DNA from: Streptomyces sp. NBC_01298 | GTDB lineage: Bacteria; Actinomycetota; Actinomycetes; Streptomycetales; Streptomycetaceae | DNA: 64,000 bases | NCBI RefSeq assembly: GCF_035978755.1 | Contig: NZ_CP108414.1 | Coordinates: 1,984,001 to 2,048,000 of the forward strand | Direction: 5' to 3' | Part shown: positions 25,413 through 34,058 of the stretch, piece by piece | Layout of the letters: each line of letters begins with the position of its first letter | How positions within the stretch are numbered: the first letter of the stretch is position 1 | Notes under the pieces: generated by a model | Seen by the model: the letters and a program-made list of their open reading frames with translations, nothing else | Told to the model about the DNA's origin: nothing | The model's database searches: none | Position numbers and translations under genes: made by a program

Positions 25413-28400
25413 TCAGGGCGTCGGCGTCCCGGAGCCGCCGTCCGCGCCGCCCAGGCTGAACGTGGCGGCGCCCGAAGGCGGCAGGAGCGGGCGCCACGCG
25501 TCGGGGAGTCCCGCGGGATCGGCGAAGGTCGTGTTCATGAACTCTCCCCGGTCCGCGAAGTCGGTCCCGGCGAAGGTCACCCGGTCCGCGAAGAACGCAC
25601 CTTTGAAGAACGTGGGCCCGGAGAAGGTGGCGTGGTCGAAGGAGGTCCGGCCATCGAAGCGGACCTGGTCGAACACCGCGTCGGAGCCCCAGACGGCGGA
25701 CCCGAAGGAGGCGGGTCCCAGGAAGGTGGCGCTCTTCCAGTCGCTGTGGCCGTGGAAGACCGTGCTCCCGAGGTCGGCGGCTCCCCGCACCCGCATCCGG
25801 CCCATCCGCGCCCTGCCCCACACCTCGGCCCGTGTCATGTCGAGGCCTTGGGCGAACTCGGCTTCCGCGAATCCGGCATTGACCTCGAAGTCCGCCCTGG
25901 CGAACCTCGCTTCGCCGTCGAACACCGCCGCGTCGAAGGTCGCGCCGCGACGGAAGTCGGTCCGGCCGAAGGAGACATCCCCCTTGAAGTGAGCGGCGTC
26001 GAACACCGCCCGGCTTTCGAAGGCGGCACGGTCGAAGGAGGCGCGCTTCTCGAACTCTCCCCCCGCCGCGGACCACTCCTCGACGAAGCGCGCCCGGTCG
26101 AACAGCGCGAGCCGCATCCGTACGTGCCCCGTCTCCGGGTCACGCAGCGCGGCCATCAGTCGTTCGAGCAGACCGTCGGCGAAGGTGGTTCCCCGCAGGT
26201 CCACGTCCCACCCCGGCCCCAGGCCGCCGAGGTACTCGCCCTGGTCCGAGGCTGAAGCATGGGCGAGGCAGAGCCTGCCGCCCGGCAGCCGGATGCCCGT
26301 GCACCCCGCGGCCTCCGTCTCCACGCCCCCGTACCCGCAACGCGGCCATCCGATGCCCGGGTCGTCGATCCTCAGCTCCGCATCGGCCAGCGCCCGCCCC
26401 ACCACGGCGGTTCGGTCGAGCCAGATCCATCCGCGCGGCTCCTGTTGCGCCCCCGAGCGGAGCGGTTCGGCCGTGAGGGAGTCCAGCCCGCCGACGTCCA
26501 GCAGCGACGCGCCTTTCACAGTGACGACCGATCCCGTCGCAGCGCCCCGCAGCCGCTCCAGGAGCTCCGGGCGCCGGACCAGCGTCAGGGCCTCGTTGGC
26601 GGCCGGTCCCCGCACGGCGCTCACATCGTGCGTGAACTGCCCCTTGGCCAGCGCCACTGCCAAGGACACCTCCCATTCGCCGGAACCCCCGCGCATCCGG
26701 GAGAGGATCCCCGGGAACTCGGCCAGCATCAGCCCGGCCGTTTCGAGGGCGCCCGGACCCTCCAGGGGGACCAGCAGGGCCCCGCCCTCCCAGAAGGACA
26801 TCTGGAACCCGACACCGATTTCCGCCTGAGCACGCAGGACGAGTTCGGACAGCTCCGACTGCGCCGACCGGCCGGACGGGCCCAGTTCCACGTGGAGCAG
26901 CAGCGCCATGCAGATTCCGGAGCTCTCGTACCCGGCGCCCGTCCCCCTGGTGACCGCCACGAGGAATTCACGCTGCTCCAGCAGTGCCTGCCCCGTCAGG
27001 AACACCATCCGGTCCGGCAGCACCGTGTGCACGATGCCCACCAGCATCCCGTTGCGGGAGACCGGGGAGCCCACGTGGCGGCTCCAGGCCTCCGGTTCGG
27101 CGGAGAGCCGGACCAGTTCCCCGTTGCGCTCCCCCTCGTAGGGGAGGACCTCACCGGTCAGCGCCACCGCCACGCCCTCGTCGGTCACGCCGTCCACGAC
27201 GAGGTTCTCACCCGCGACCGCGAACCCCTCCATCCAGGCCCGGTCCCTCCAGTCCGCCGGATCCACGAGGTCCACGGTGGAGAGCAGCAGGAGAACCTGG
27301 GGCGACGCCCCGTCTCCCCAAACCCGCTGACAGAGGACTTCCTGCCCCTCGGCCCGGACCCAGGCCGAGGTGTCCGACCCGGCGGGCTGCGCCTCTCTGA
27401 CCGTCAGGACCAGCCGGGGTGACAACAGCACGCCCACCGCCTGCGGCTCCGACTGCACCCCGAATCCGACCCGCACCACCCGGTCGGCCAGCCCCGACAC
27501 CGGCCCCCCGGTGACGGCGAACGGCTGCGCGTCCGGGGCCAGTTCGCGCCGACCCCCACCCCGAGGGTCCAGGCGGAACGCCGTGAAGTCCCGGCCGGTG
27601 CCGCGGTTGCGGGACAGGTAGTCCCCGACGCGCCGCCGGACCAGTTCCCGTACCGCGGCCACGTCCCCGCGCAGCTGCGACCCGAGCAGGGCTTCCCGTA
27701 CGCCCGGCAGGAACTGGAACTCCACGTCCTCCGGCGCCTGTTCCCCGTCCCAGGGGGCGAGCAGGCCGCCCAGGGCCACTTCCGCGAGGTGGCCGTGCTC
27801 GGACTCCCGCAGCAGGGAGCGGCGTACGAGGGTCATCACGGGCAGGGTGAGCGGTACGGCGGCCAGGTGGTCGGCGAGGCGCTGGGCCGTCGGCGAGGCG
27901 CTCGCGCGAAACCGCTCCACCGCCTCCAGCGGGTCCGGGAAGAACTTCGCGGTCCCCGGCGTCCCGTACGAGGCTTCGCGCGCGGGTTCCCCGTCGAGGC
28001 GCAGGCACGCGAGCCGCCGCCAGCGGCCGTCGCCGGACACCACCCGCACCAGCCGGGCCAGGCTCCCGGAGGCGACGCCGACCACCGGGATCACCGCCCC
28101 GCCGCCGCGGGCCCGCCGGGTCATCGGGACCCGCTGCCAGGAGCGGGTGGCCGCCGCGGGCCGGTCCGCGCGGACCGCGAAGGGGACCGGCTGGACCGCC
28201 CCGCGCGTCCAGAGCCGTTCGGGCAGGACGTTGAGCACGGCCACGGCGTTGTGCGCCGACCACTGCCGCAGCACCGCGCGCAGGGGGGCTTCGCGCCAGC
28301 CGCCGGCCACCGTGTCGGAGAGCACGAGGATCAGCCGCCGGCCCGCCGGATCGACCAGCTCCAGCGGGTTGCGGGGCGGGCTGTCGCGATGGTGCGCGAC

Positions 28401-29093
28401 CCTGGGCACGCCGCCGGGGCCGGTGCCCGTGAGCCGCCAGGTCCGCACGTCGCGGAAGACCCCGCTGCGGGTGAGGAGCCCGCGCACCTCCTCCACCAGG
28501 TCGGCCCAGAGCAGCATCGAGTGGTGGGAGTCGACGACCAGGGCCACGTCCAGCCAGCGGCTCTCCGCGGGGCGCAGGACCGGGGTGAGCACCATCCGCT
28601 CGATGCTGCGCTCGACGGTGAGCTGTTCGTCCAGTTCCTCACCGGGACCGCCGATGCCGCGCCGGCCGATCGGGCGCAGGGCGCGCATCAGGGCGAGCGG
28701 GTCGTCGAGGGTGGCGGCGCGCGGCAGCCGCACCGCGCTGCCCCGGCGCCGGGGCGGCGCGGGCGCCCCCTCGGGGGTCCCTGCCGCGGCCGGTGCGGCG
28801 GCGGGGTCCGCGGGGCCGCCGGGGGCGCGGGCGGGCCCGGCCGGGGGAAAGTACTGGACTCCGGGCGCGCCGGAGCCGCCGCGTGCCGGGACGGGTGGCT
28901 CCGTCGCGCTCGCGGCGGGTTCGGGTCCGGCCGCCGGGGGCGTCCCGTCGGGCTCCGGGCGCGGGGCCGCGTCCACCCGGGTCGCGAGCCACAGGATGTC
29001 CGCGATCTCCTCCGCCCCGAGCCCGGGGCGCGGGCCGCCGTCCCCGGCGCCCTCCGCGCCTTCGGCCAGGGCGGCGAGGAGCTTCTCGATCAC
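25413..29093 (-). CDS. SAV_2336-like multidomain protein of a MoxR/VMAP conflict system
   Basis: The 1226-residue protein starts at a GTG coupled (GTGA) to the MoxR gene. After a short helical N-terminus and Pro/Ala linker comes a vWA-like domain (residues ~170-340) whose MIDAS is altered (VVDSHHSM). A trypsin-like fold follows (residues ~530-720), but at the usual His site it reads VLTVREA and at the usual GDSG site RHVGSPV, so both catalytic residues seem lost. A region resembling class III nucleotidyl cyclases (residues ~725-900) also lacks clear metal motifs. The C-terminus (residues ~1000-1195) has pentapeptide-like A(D/N)F-type repeats (FDRAAF, FGRTDF, FARADF). It is probably the platform or sensor of the operon; domain limits are estimates. 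Confidence 0.75.
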   Translation of the reverse strand: MIEKLLAALAEGAEGAGDGGPRPGLGAEEIADILWLATRVDAAPRPEPDGTPPAAGPEPAASATEPPVPARGGSGAPGVQYFPPAGPARAPGGPADPAAAPAAAGTPEGAPAPPRRRGSAVRLPRAATLDDPLALMRALRPIGRRGIGGPGEELDEQLTVERSIERMVLTPVLRPAESRWLDVALVVDSHHSMLLWADLVEEVRGLLTRSGVFRDVRTWRLTGTGPGGVPRVAHHRDSPPRNPLELVDPAGRRLILVLSDTVAGGWREAPLRAVLRQWSAHNAVAVLNVLPERLWTRGAVQPVPFAVRADRPAAATRSWQRVPMTRRARGGGAVIPVVGVASGSLARLVRVVSGDGRWRRLACLRLDGEPAREASYGTPGTAKFFPDPLEAVERFRASASPTAQRLADHLAAVPLTLPVMTLVRRSLLRESEHGHLAEVALGGLLAPWDGEQAPEDVEFQFLPGVREALLGSQLRGDVAAVRELVRRRVGDYLSRNRGTGRDFTAFRLDPRGGGRRELAPDAQPFAVTGGPVSGLADRVVRVGFGVQSEPQAVGVLLSPRLVLTVREAQPAGSDTSAWVRAEGQEVLCQRVWGDGASPQVLLLLSTVDLVDPADWRDRAWMEGFAVAGENLVVDGVTDEGVAVALTGEVLPYEGERNGELVRLSAEPEAWSRHVGSPVSRNGMLVGIVHTVLPDRMVFLTGQALLEQREFLVAVTRGTGAGYESSGICMALLLHVELGPSGRSAQSELSELVLRAQAEIGVGFQMSFWEGGALLVPLEGPGALETAGLMLAEFPGILSRMRGGSGEWEVSLAVALAKGQFTHDVSAVRGPAANEALTLVRRPELLERLRGAATGSVVTVKGASLLDVGGLDSLTAEPLRSGAQQEPRGWIWLDRTAVVGRALADAELRIDDPGIGWPRCGYGGVETEAAGCTGIRLPGGRLCLAHASASDQGEYLGGLGPGWDVDLRGTTFADGLLERLMAALRDPETGHVRMRLALFDRARFVEEWSAAGGEFEKRASFDRAAFESRAVFDAAHFKGDVSFGRTDFRRGATFDAAVFDGEARFARADFEVNAGFAEAEFAQGLDMTRAEVWGRARMGRMRVRGAADLGSTVFHGHSDWKSATFLGPASFGSAVWGSDAVFDQVRFDGRTSFDHATFSGPTFFKGAFFADRVTFAGTDFADRGEFMNTTFADPAGLPDAWRPLLPPSGAATFSLGGADGGSGTPTP

Positions 29094-30172
29094 GCGGAGG
29101 GCCCGGTGAGGTGGTGCATGACGGTGGCCAGGAAGCGCTCGCGGTCGCCGGGGGCGGACCAGGCTCCGGCCAGCCGCAGTTGGATGGCGTTGAGGAGCTG
29201 GTCGGTGGCGAGGTCGCCGTCCTCGGCGCGCTCCAGGAAGCTCCGTACGAGGTCCCGGTACTCGTCGCTGTTCTCGATGTCGACGCCGAGCCGGCCGCGC
29301 ACGATGCGGGCGAGCTTGTCGGGTCCCGGCGGGTCCAGGTGGAGCCGTACGCAGCGGCGCAGGAAGGCGGGCGGGAAATCGCGTTCGCCGTTGCTGGTGA
29401 GGACCACGATGGGGAAGTACCGGCACTGGACGCGGCCTTGGGAGATCCGGACGGCCTCCTCCGTGTCATCGTCGGTGCCGATGGCCACGGTGGGGGCCTC
29501 CTTGGCGAGCCGGGCGAGCTCGGGGATGACGAAGCCGCCGTCCTCGAAGACGGTGAGGAGGTCTCCGGGGAGGTCGATGTCGCTCTTGTCGATCTCGTCC
29601 ACGAGCAGGACGCGGGGCCGGTCCTGGGGCAGGAGCGCGGTGCCGAGCGGGCCGAGGCGCAGGTAGCGGGCGATGGACGGGCCGCCTTCGGCGAAGGACG
29701 GAGTCCGGTCGCGGGCCGCGGGCGGCTCGGCGCCGGGGGTGCGCAGCTGCTCCAGCCCCGCCTCCTGGAGCCGTCCGATCGCGTCGTACAGGTACAGGCC
29801 GTCGCGCAGGACGGTCCTGCTCGTGACGGGCCAGTGCAGTACGGGGCCGAGGCCCAGGTCGGCGGCGATGCTGGAGGCGAGCGTGGACTTGCCGACACCC
29901 GGTTTTCCGGTGATCAGGAGCGGCCGGCGCAGGTGCAGGGCCGTGTTGACCACGTCCTTCTCCAGCTCGTCGGGGACGTAGCCCTCGCCGCGCCGCCAGG
30001 TCCGCTCCCAGGCCGGCCCCGCGCAGCCGGGTGGCGCGTACCCCGGGTCGGGGACGCCCTTGAAGTCCCGCCAGGGCGGCGGCGGTCCGGCCTCCAGCCT
30101 GGCCCGGCGTTCGGCGGCCCCGCCGGTCCCTTGGTACAGCCACCAGTCCTTCACCACAGCCTCTGCCTCCAT
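29090..30172 (-). CDS. MoxR-type AAA+ ATPase
   Basis: The 360-residue ATPase has Walker A TGKPGVGKST, Walker B VLLVDEIDK, a sensor 1 region VVLTSNGERDF and the arginine-finger segment PAFLRRCVRL. An N-terminal extension (residues 1-75) contains the Trp-rich WWLYQGTGG. A helical lid follows. MoxR ATPases remodel vWA-domain partners, and this gene overlaps the vWA-containing gene at 25413-29093. It is likely the NTP-dependent switch of the operon. Confidence 0.9.
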   Translation of the reverse strand: MEAEAVVKDWWLYQGTGGAAERRARLEAGPPPPWRDFKGVPDPGYAPPGCAGPAWERTWRRGEGYVPDELEKDVVNTALHLRRPLLITGKPGVGKSTLASSIAADLGLGPVLHWPVTSRTVLRDGLYLYDAIGRLQEAGLEQLRTPGAEPPAARDRTPSFAEGGPSIARYLRLGPLGTALLPQDRPRVLLVDEIDKSDIDLPGDLLTVFEDGGFVIPELARLAKEAPTVAIGTDDDTEEAVRISQGRVQCRYFPIVVLTSNGERDFPPAFLRRCVRLHLDPPGPDKLARIVRGRLGVDIENSDEYRDLVRSFLERAEDGDLATDQLLNAIQLRLAGAWSAPGDRERFLATVMHHLTGPSA

Positions 30173-30272
30173 CGTGGGTGTCGCGGGCCGTCGCCGCGAG
30201 CGGTCATCGGGATCGGTGCGGATGCGAAGTCGGGGGGCGGGCGCGGGATCAGGATCTTCATCGGGCGCGGGT

Positions 30273-32501
30273 TCAAGCCAGGGACCGGAGGGTGAGGGTG
30301 TCGTCGGGATCGTCCCACAAGAGGACCAACCGGTCTCCCCCCAAAGGCTGTCGGCGATCGCCGCCGGGGGCGCCCGCGCCCGCGACGGCCGCCGCCCTGC
30401 GCACCGCGCGCACGCGGGCGGGCAGGGCGAGCACGTCGAGTGCGCCGGGATCGGGCGGCTGCCCGTCCTCGCCGGGCGGCACCAGCAGATCGAGCAGGTC
30501 GCCCGCGGACCCGCCCGGGCCGGCGTACGCGAAGCCGACCACCCCCGGCTCCGCGCCCCGGCCGGAGCCGGCCCGCGGCGACCGGGTCCGGTCCGCGCCC
30601 GCGGGCGGGGACGCGGGGCCGGACACGGACGCCGACGCGGACCCCGACCCCGACCCGGACCCGGACGCGGGGCCGCGGTGCCAGAGAGCCACCGGGACAC
30701 CGCCCTCCAGCACCGCCTCCACCACCGCCGAGGTCCGCGCCCCGGCCCGGGTGTGCGCCAGGACGCACGCGGGCGCCGGTCCCGCGCCCAGTTCCATGCC
30801 GAGCCCGTCGTCCGCGTCCGCGTCGGCCACCACACGGACCGCGTCCGGGTGCCGGCCGCCCTGGGACCACAACCAGCGCCATTTGCCCCGCCATTCGGCG
30901 CCGGTGTCCTCGCGTTCCTGCGGGCAGCGCACCACCACCTGGTAGAGCGCCCCCAGGGGCCGGGTCCGCCCGCCCGGGCCGCGCGGGACCGGCCACTGGT
31001 CGAAGTCGAGGGCCAGCAGCTCGTACGGCACGTGGAACTCGATCCGCTCCACCGCTCCGGACAGCCGCCCGGCCTCCGCGTCGGCGCCCAACGCCTTCCC
31101 GACCAATGCGAGTTGCCGTATGAGCGCGTCCCGCACCGCCTCCAGCCGGACCGGCGCCCCCTCCGATTCCCAGATGTGCTCGGTCGTCTCCCGCCGCAGC
31201 CACATCCGGGCACGGAACCCGTCCTCACCGCCCGGCGGCGTCTCCAGGCGCACGTGCAGGACCGTCTTGCGCGGCGGCGGGGGCGGGGGCGGCAGCGCGG
31301 GCAGGCCGAGGCGCTCGCGGGTGGCGCGCACCCAGTCGCGCACCCGGGCCGCCCACCGCTCGTCTCCCGCCGCCCCCTGTTCCCCGAGGAACCGTACGAA
31401 GGGCACCGCCAGCGGCATCCCGCCGGGCCCGCCGTGGCGCTCGTCGAGGTCCTGGGCCACCTCCAGCAGGGTGTCACCGGGCAGGCCGCCCCGCGCGGGG
31501 GCCGCGCAGCCGGCCGCCCGGAACGCCCACAGGTACGCCTCGTAGGCGCAGCGCGGCAGGTCGCGGTCCTCGAAGAGTTCGCCGAGCCCGTCCCAGGCGC
31601 TCTGGTCGAGGCGGTCCGCGCGCGGCGGCGCCGGCCCGGGCACTCCGTCAGCGGGGAAGTCGAGGAAGGAGGAGGCGTCCCAGTCCCGGTCCACGACGAA
31701 CTGCGGGAGCTGCCAGCCTTCGCCGCGTTCGCGCAGGCCCAGGAAGGTGTGGTGGATGGAGCGGGCGGTGTCGGAGAGACCGGAGACGGCCTCGCGCACC
31801 GTGCGTTCGGCGAGTTCGGCGAGGAGTTCCTCGGTGAAGCGGCCGGCGCCGCGTTCTGCGTCGTTCTTCGCGGCCTCGCCCTCGCGGGAGGCGTACAGCC
31901 GGAACTGGCGCCGTCCGGGGACGGTGGCGCCGCCGCCGTAGTCGCTGGTCCCGAAGTTCCATCGGGCGTCGCGGGGCGCGTCGACCCGGCAGGCGTCCAC
32001 CAAGGCGGCCTGGTAGCGGAAGAGTTCGTGCTTGACGAGGTTGGTGCGCCACCAGCGCAGCGCGGAGTCGAGGTTGAGGTGGCGGATCTGGCCGGGCCGG
32101 GCGTCCGCGGATGGCAGCATCAGTTCGCCGCGGCGCGGTTCCGTATAGCCGTGTCCGGCCCAGAAGACGAGCAGCAAGTCTCCTTCGCACGACGGTAGTT
32201 CCTCGAAGAGCACCGATTTCACGTTCGCCTCGGTCGCCGGGCGGTGCGTGCCGCGCAGGGCCGCCAGCCCGGCCGAACCGGACCAGTCGAGGGCCTCCGG
32301 GTCGTCGAGCGCGGACAGCAGCAGCCGCACGTGGGCCGGCGGCACCCCTCCGGGGCCGGTGAGCCAGCGGGCGAAGCGCAGGGCGTCGCGGGCCGGGCCG
32401 CGCAGGTTCCAGTGACGGCTGATCTCGTACCTCTCGACCCCGGCGACGAGCGCGAAGGTGCGCGGCCCCAGGTCGGGGGGCAGGAGGCCCAGGGGGTTCA
32501 C
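30273..32501 (-). CDS. Caspase-like (C14) protease fused to VMAP-like C-terminus
   Basis: The 742-residue protein opens with a caspase-hemoglobinase domain (residues ~1-270). The catalytic His is in FWAGHGY (about residue 114) and the catalytic Cys in LVDACRV (about residue 170), so it looks active. A helical region (residues ~300-400) resembling effector-associated/VMAP middle domains follows. Then comes a C-terminal domain of the VMAP-C type (residues ~410-740, with FHVPYELLALDFDQW and VVRCPQERE), interrupted by a Gly/Ser dipeptide repeat. GTG 32501 overlaps the hydrolase stop by GTGA. It is the probable killing effector. Confidence 0.8.
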   Translation of the reverse strand: MNPLGLLPPDLGPRTFALVAGVERYEISRHWNLRGPARDALRFARWLTGPGGVPPAHVRLLLSALDDPEALDWSGSAGLAALRGTHRPATEANVKSVLFEELPSCEGDLLLVFWAGHGYTEPRRGELMLPSADARPGQIRHLNLDSALRWWRTNLVKHELFRYQAALVDACRVDAPRDARWNFGTSDYGGGATVPGRRQFRLYASREGEAAKNDAERGAGRFTEELLAELAERTVREAVSGLSDTARSIHHTFLGLRERGEGWQLPQFVVDRDWDASSFLDFPADGVPGPAPPRADRLDQSAWDGLGELFEDRDLPRCAYEAYLWAFRAAGCAAPARGGLPGDTLLEVAQDLDERHGGPGGMPLAVPFVRFLGEQGAAGDERWAARVRDWVRATRERLGLPALPPPPPPPRKTVLHVRLETPPGGEDGFRARMWLRRETTEHIWESEGAPVRLEAVRDALIRQLALVGKALGADAEAGRLSGAVERIEFHVPYELLALDFDQWPVPRGPGGRTRPLGALYQVVVRCPQEREDTGAEWRGKWRWLWSQGGRHPDAVRVVADADADDGLGMELGAGPAPACVLAHTRAGARTSAVVEAVLEGGVPVALWHRGPASGSGSGSGSASASVSGPASPPAGADRTRSPRAGSGRGAEPGVVGFAYAGPGGSAGDLLDLLVPPGEDGQPPDPGALDVLALPARVRAVRRAAAVAGAGAPGGDRRQPLGGDRLVLLWDDPDDTLTLRSLA

Positions 32502-33817
32502 CCGATCTCCGCTTCGGCCACCGCCCGTTCGATGCGTGCGTAGAGCGAGTCCTGTTTCCAGTAGGCGCTGTGACAGGCCGGGAAGGGCTGACGGCTGCCG
32601 ATCTCCTGGTCGCTGACGCGCGGGTCGCCGGGGAAGACGGGCTCGGCGAGGTACGAGAGCACGTCCTGGCGGTCGTAGACGTTGAGCCAGCTCGGGAAGC
32701 CGTACGGGAGCTTGCTGCCCGGTACCACCCCGGCCAGCGCCCCGAGTTCGTAGAGGAAGGGCGCCTGCGAGCCGACGGTGACGAGCAGTTCGACCCCGGG
32801 CACCGGCTCGCCGCGGGCGGCCGCGAGGGCGAGGAGGTCCACCAGGGCGATGCCGCCGAGGCTGTGGCCGATGAGCACGGTCGGCCCCGGCTCGGCGGTG
32901 ATCCGCTCACGCAGGAAGGCGCGCAGGTCGGCGCCCCGGGCCTGGTAGCGCAGGATGTCGCCGAGGGCGGGGGTGGCTCCGACGGTGAGGGAGCCGCGCC
33001 AGGCGTTGAGCAGCGGCTGGGTGGTGACGCGCATGGCGAGCCGGCCGAGGACGGCGGCGGCCCGGGCGCCGGGGACCCGGGCGTCGCCACCGAGGCGGGC
33101 GGTGATCAGCTCGACGAGGCGGTCGCGTTCGGTTCCGGTGCAGTCGGCCTCGGCTCCGGCCGAGGCGAGGGCGGCGGCGGTCACCGCGCGGGCCAGGACC
33201 TTGGCCAGCTCGCGGGCCTGGGGCTCACTGGTGGCCCGGCCACCGGCGCGGGCGGCCTCGGCGGAGCGGGAGACGCTCTCCAGTGCGGCGGGGAATCCGG
33301 CGGCGAGGCCGGTGCCGAGCAGCAGCGCGGCCTGTTCGCCGCTGCCCTGTTCGCCGCCGCCCCGGCCCCCGGGGACCTCGGCGAGCAGCTCCAGCACGCG
33401 CTCGCCCGCGGACCGCACTCCGGGCATGGCGAAGGGGTCACCCCCGTCGAAGTCACCGTCCAGGCCACCGTCGAAGTCAGCGCCCAAGGCGGCGCCGAGG
33501 TCGTCCCCGGGCCCGCCGTCGGATCCGGTGTCCCAGCCGGCTTCCGCCAGGACCCGCAGCTCGCAGAGCGGGTCGGCGACCAGCAGCCCCCACTCGGCGA
33601 CCTCCTCCTCGTCGGCGCCGGGGGCCGCGCCGGGGGCGCCCAGTCCGGGCACCGACCGTCCCTGGGCGCTCAGAGTGGCCCCGTACCGCTCGCCCCAGAA
33701 GCAGGAGTCGACGACGGCGCCGGGGAACCGGGTGGTCAACCGGTCCCGGACCAGGGCGAAGAGCGTGTCGTGCCGCTCGCGCCGCACCCCCGTGCCGTGC
33801 ACAAACAGAAATCGCAT
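32498..33817 (-). CDS. Alpha/beta hydrolase, first gene of the conflict operon
   Basis: The 439-residue product starts with MRFLFVHGTGV (the oxyanion-hole strand) and has the nucleophile elbow GHSLGG near residue 310, with candidate acid Asp/His later (NVYDRQD, PACHSAYW). Between them lie an Asp/Gly-rich insertion (GADFDGGLDGDFDGGD) and an Ala-rich helical stretch. ATG 33817 has GGGGGCGGAG upstream. It is most like serine lipases/esterases. As first gene of the caspase-MoxR operon it may be a second effector acting on lipids, or a regulator. Substrate unknown. Confidence 0.75.
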   Translation of the reverse strand: MRFLFVHGTGVRRERHDTLFALVRDRLTTRFPGAVVDSCFWGERYGATLSAQGRSVPGLGAPGAAPGADEEEVAEWGLLVADPLCELRVLAEAGWDTGSDGGPGDDLGAALGADFDGGLDGDFDGGDPFAMPGVRSAGERVLELLAEVPGGRGGGEQGSGEQAALLLGTGLAAGFPAALESVSRSAEAARAGGRATSEPQARELAKVLARAVTAAALASAGAEADCTGTERDRLVELITARLGGDARVPGARAAAVLGRLAMRVTTQPLLNAWRGSLTVGATPALGDILRYQARGADLRAFLRERITAEPGPTVLIGHSLGGIALVDLLALAAARGEPVPGVELLVTVGSQAPFLYELGALAGVVPGSKLPYGFPSWLNVYDRQDVLSYLAEPVFPGDPRVSDQEIGSRQPFPACHSAYWKQDSLYARIERAVAEAEIG

Positions 33818-33988
33818 CGCGGCTCCGCCCCCTCGCACCGTCGTCCCCGCTCGGCACGATAGCGCCGCACGGCGGACGGGACCCCCGGAACGTGCGGTTC
33901 GGATGGCCATTGCAAGCACCCGGTGCGGCCCTGGCACGCGCCCCGGGCGCACCGGAGGTCCCCCTCCCCCACACCTATCAATCACCTG

Positions 33989-33998
33989 TCACATGTGA
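33989..33998. promoter_or_regulatory. Palindrome TCACATGTGA in AT-rich divergent promoter region
   Basis: A perfect 10-bp palindrome lies in the most AT-rich stretch of the interval between the conflict operon (minus) and the M6 protease (plus). It is a good candidate operator or promoter element; the regulator is unknown. Confidence 0.4.
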
Positions 33999-34058
33999 AA
34001 TATTACTCCCGCTCCGGCAGCCCCCGACCGACCGGAACCTCCAGAAAGGTCAGCTACG

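Noticed and set aside
30173..31477. Upstream extension of the MoxR ATPase frame
   Set aside because: It is out-of-frame sequence of the caspase-VMAP gene, Arg/Pro-rich with no motif; ATG 30172 gives a normal N-terminus.
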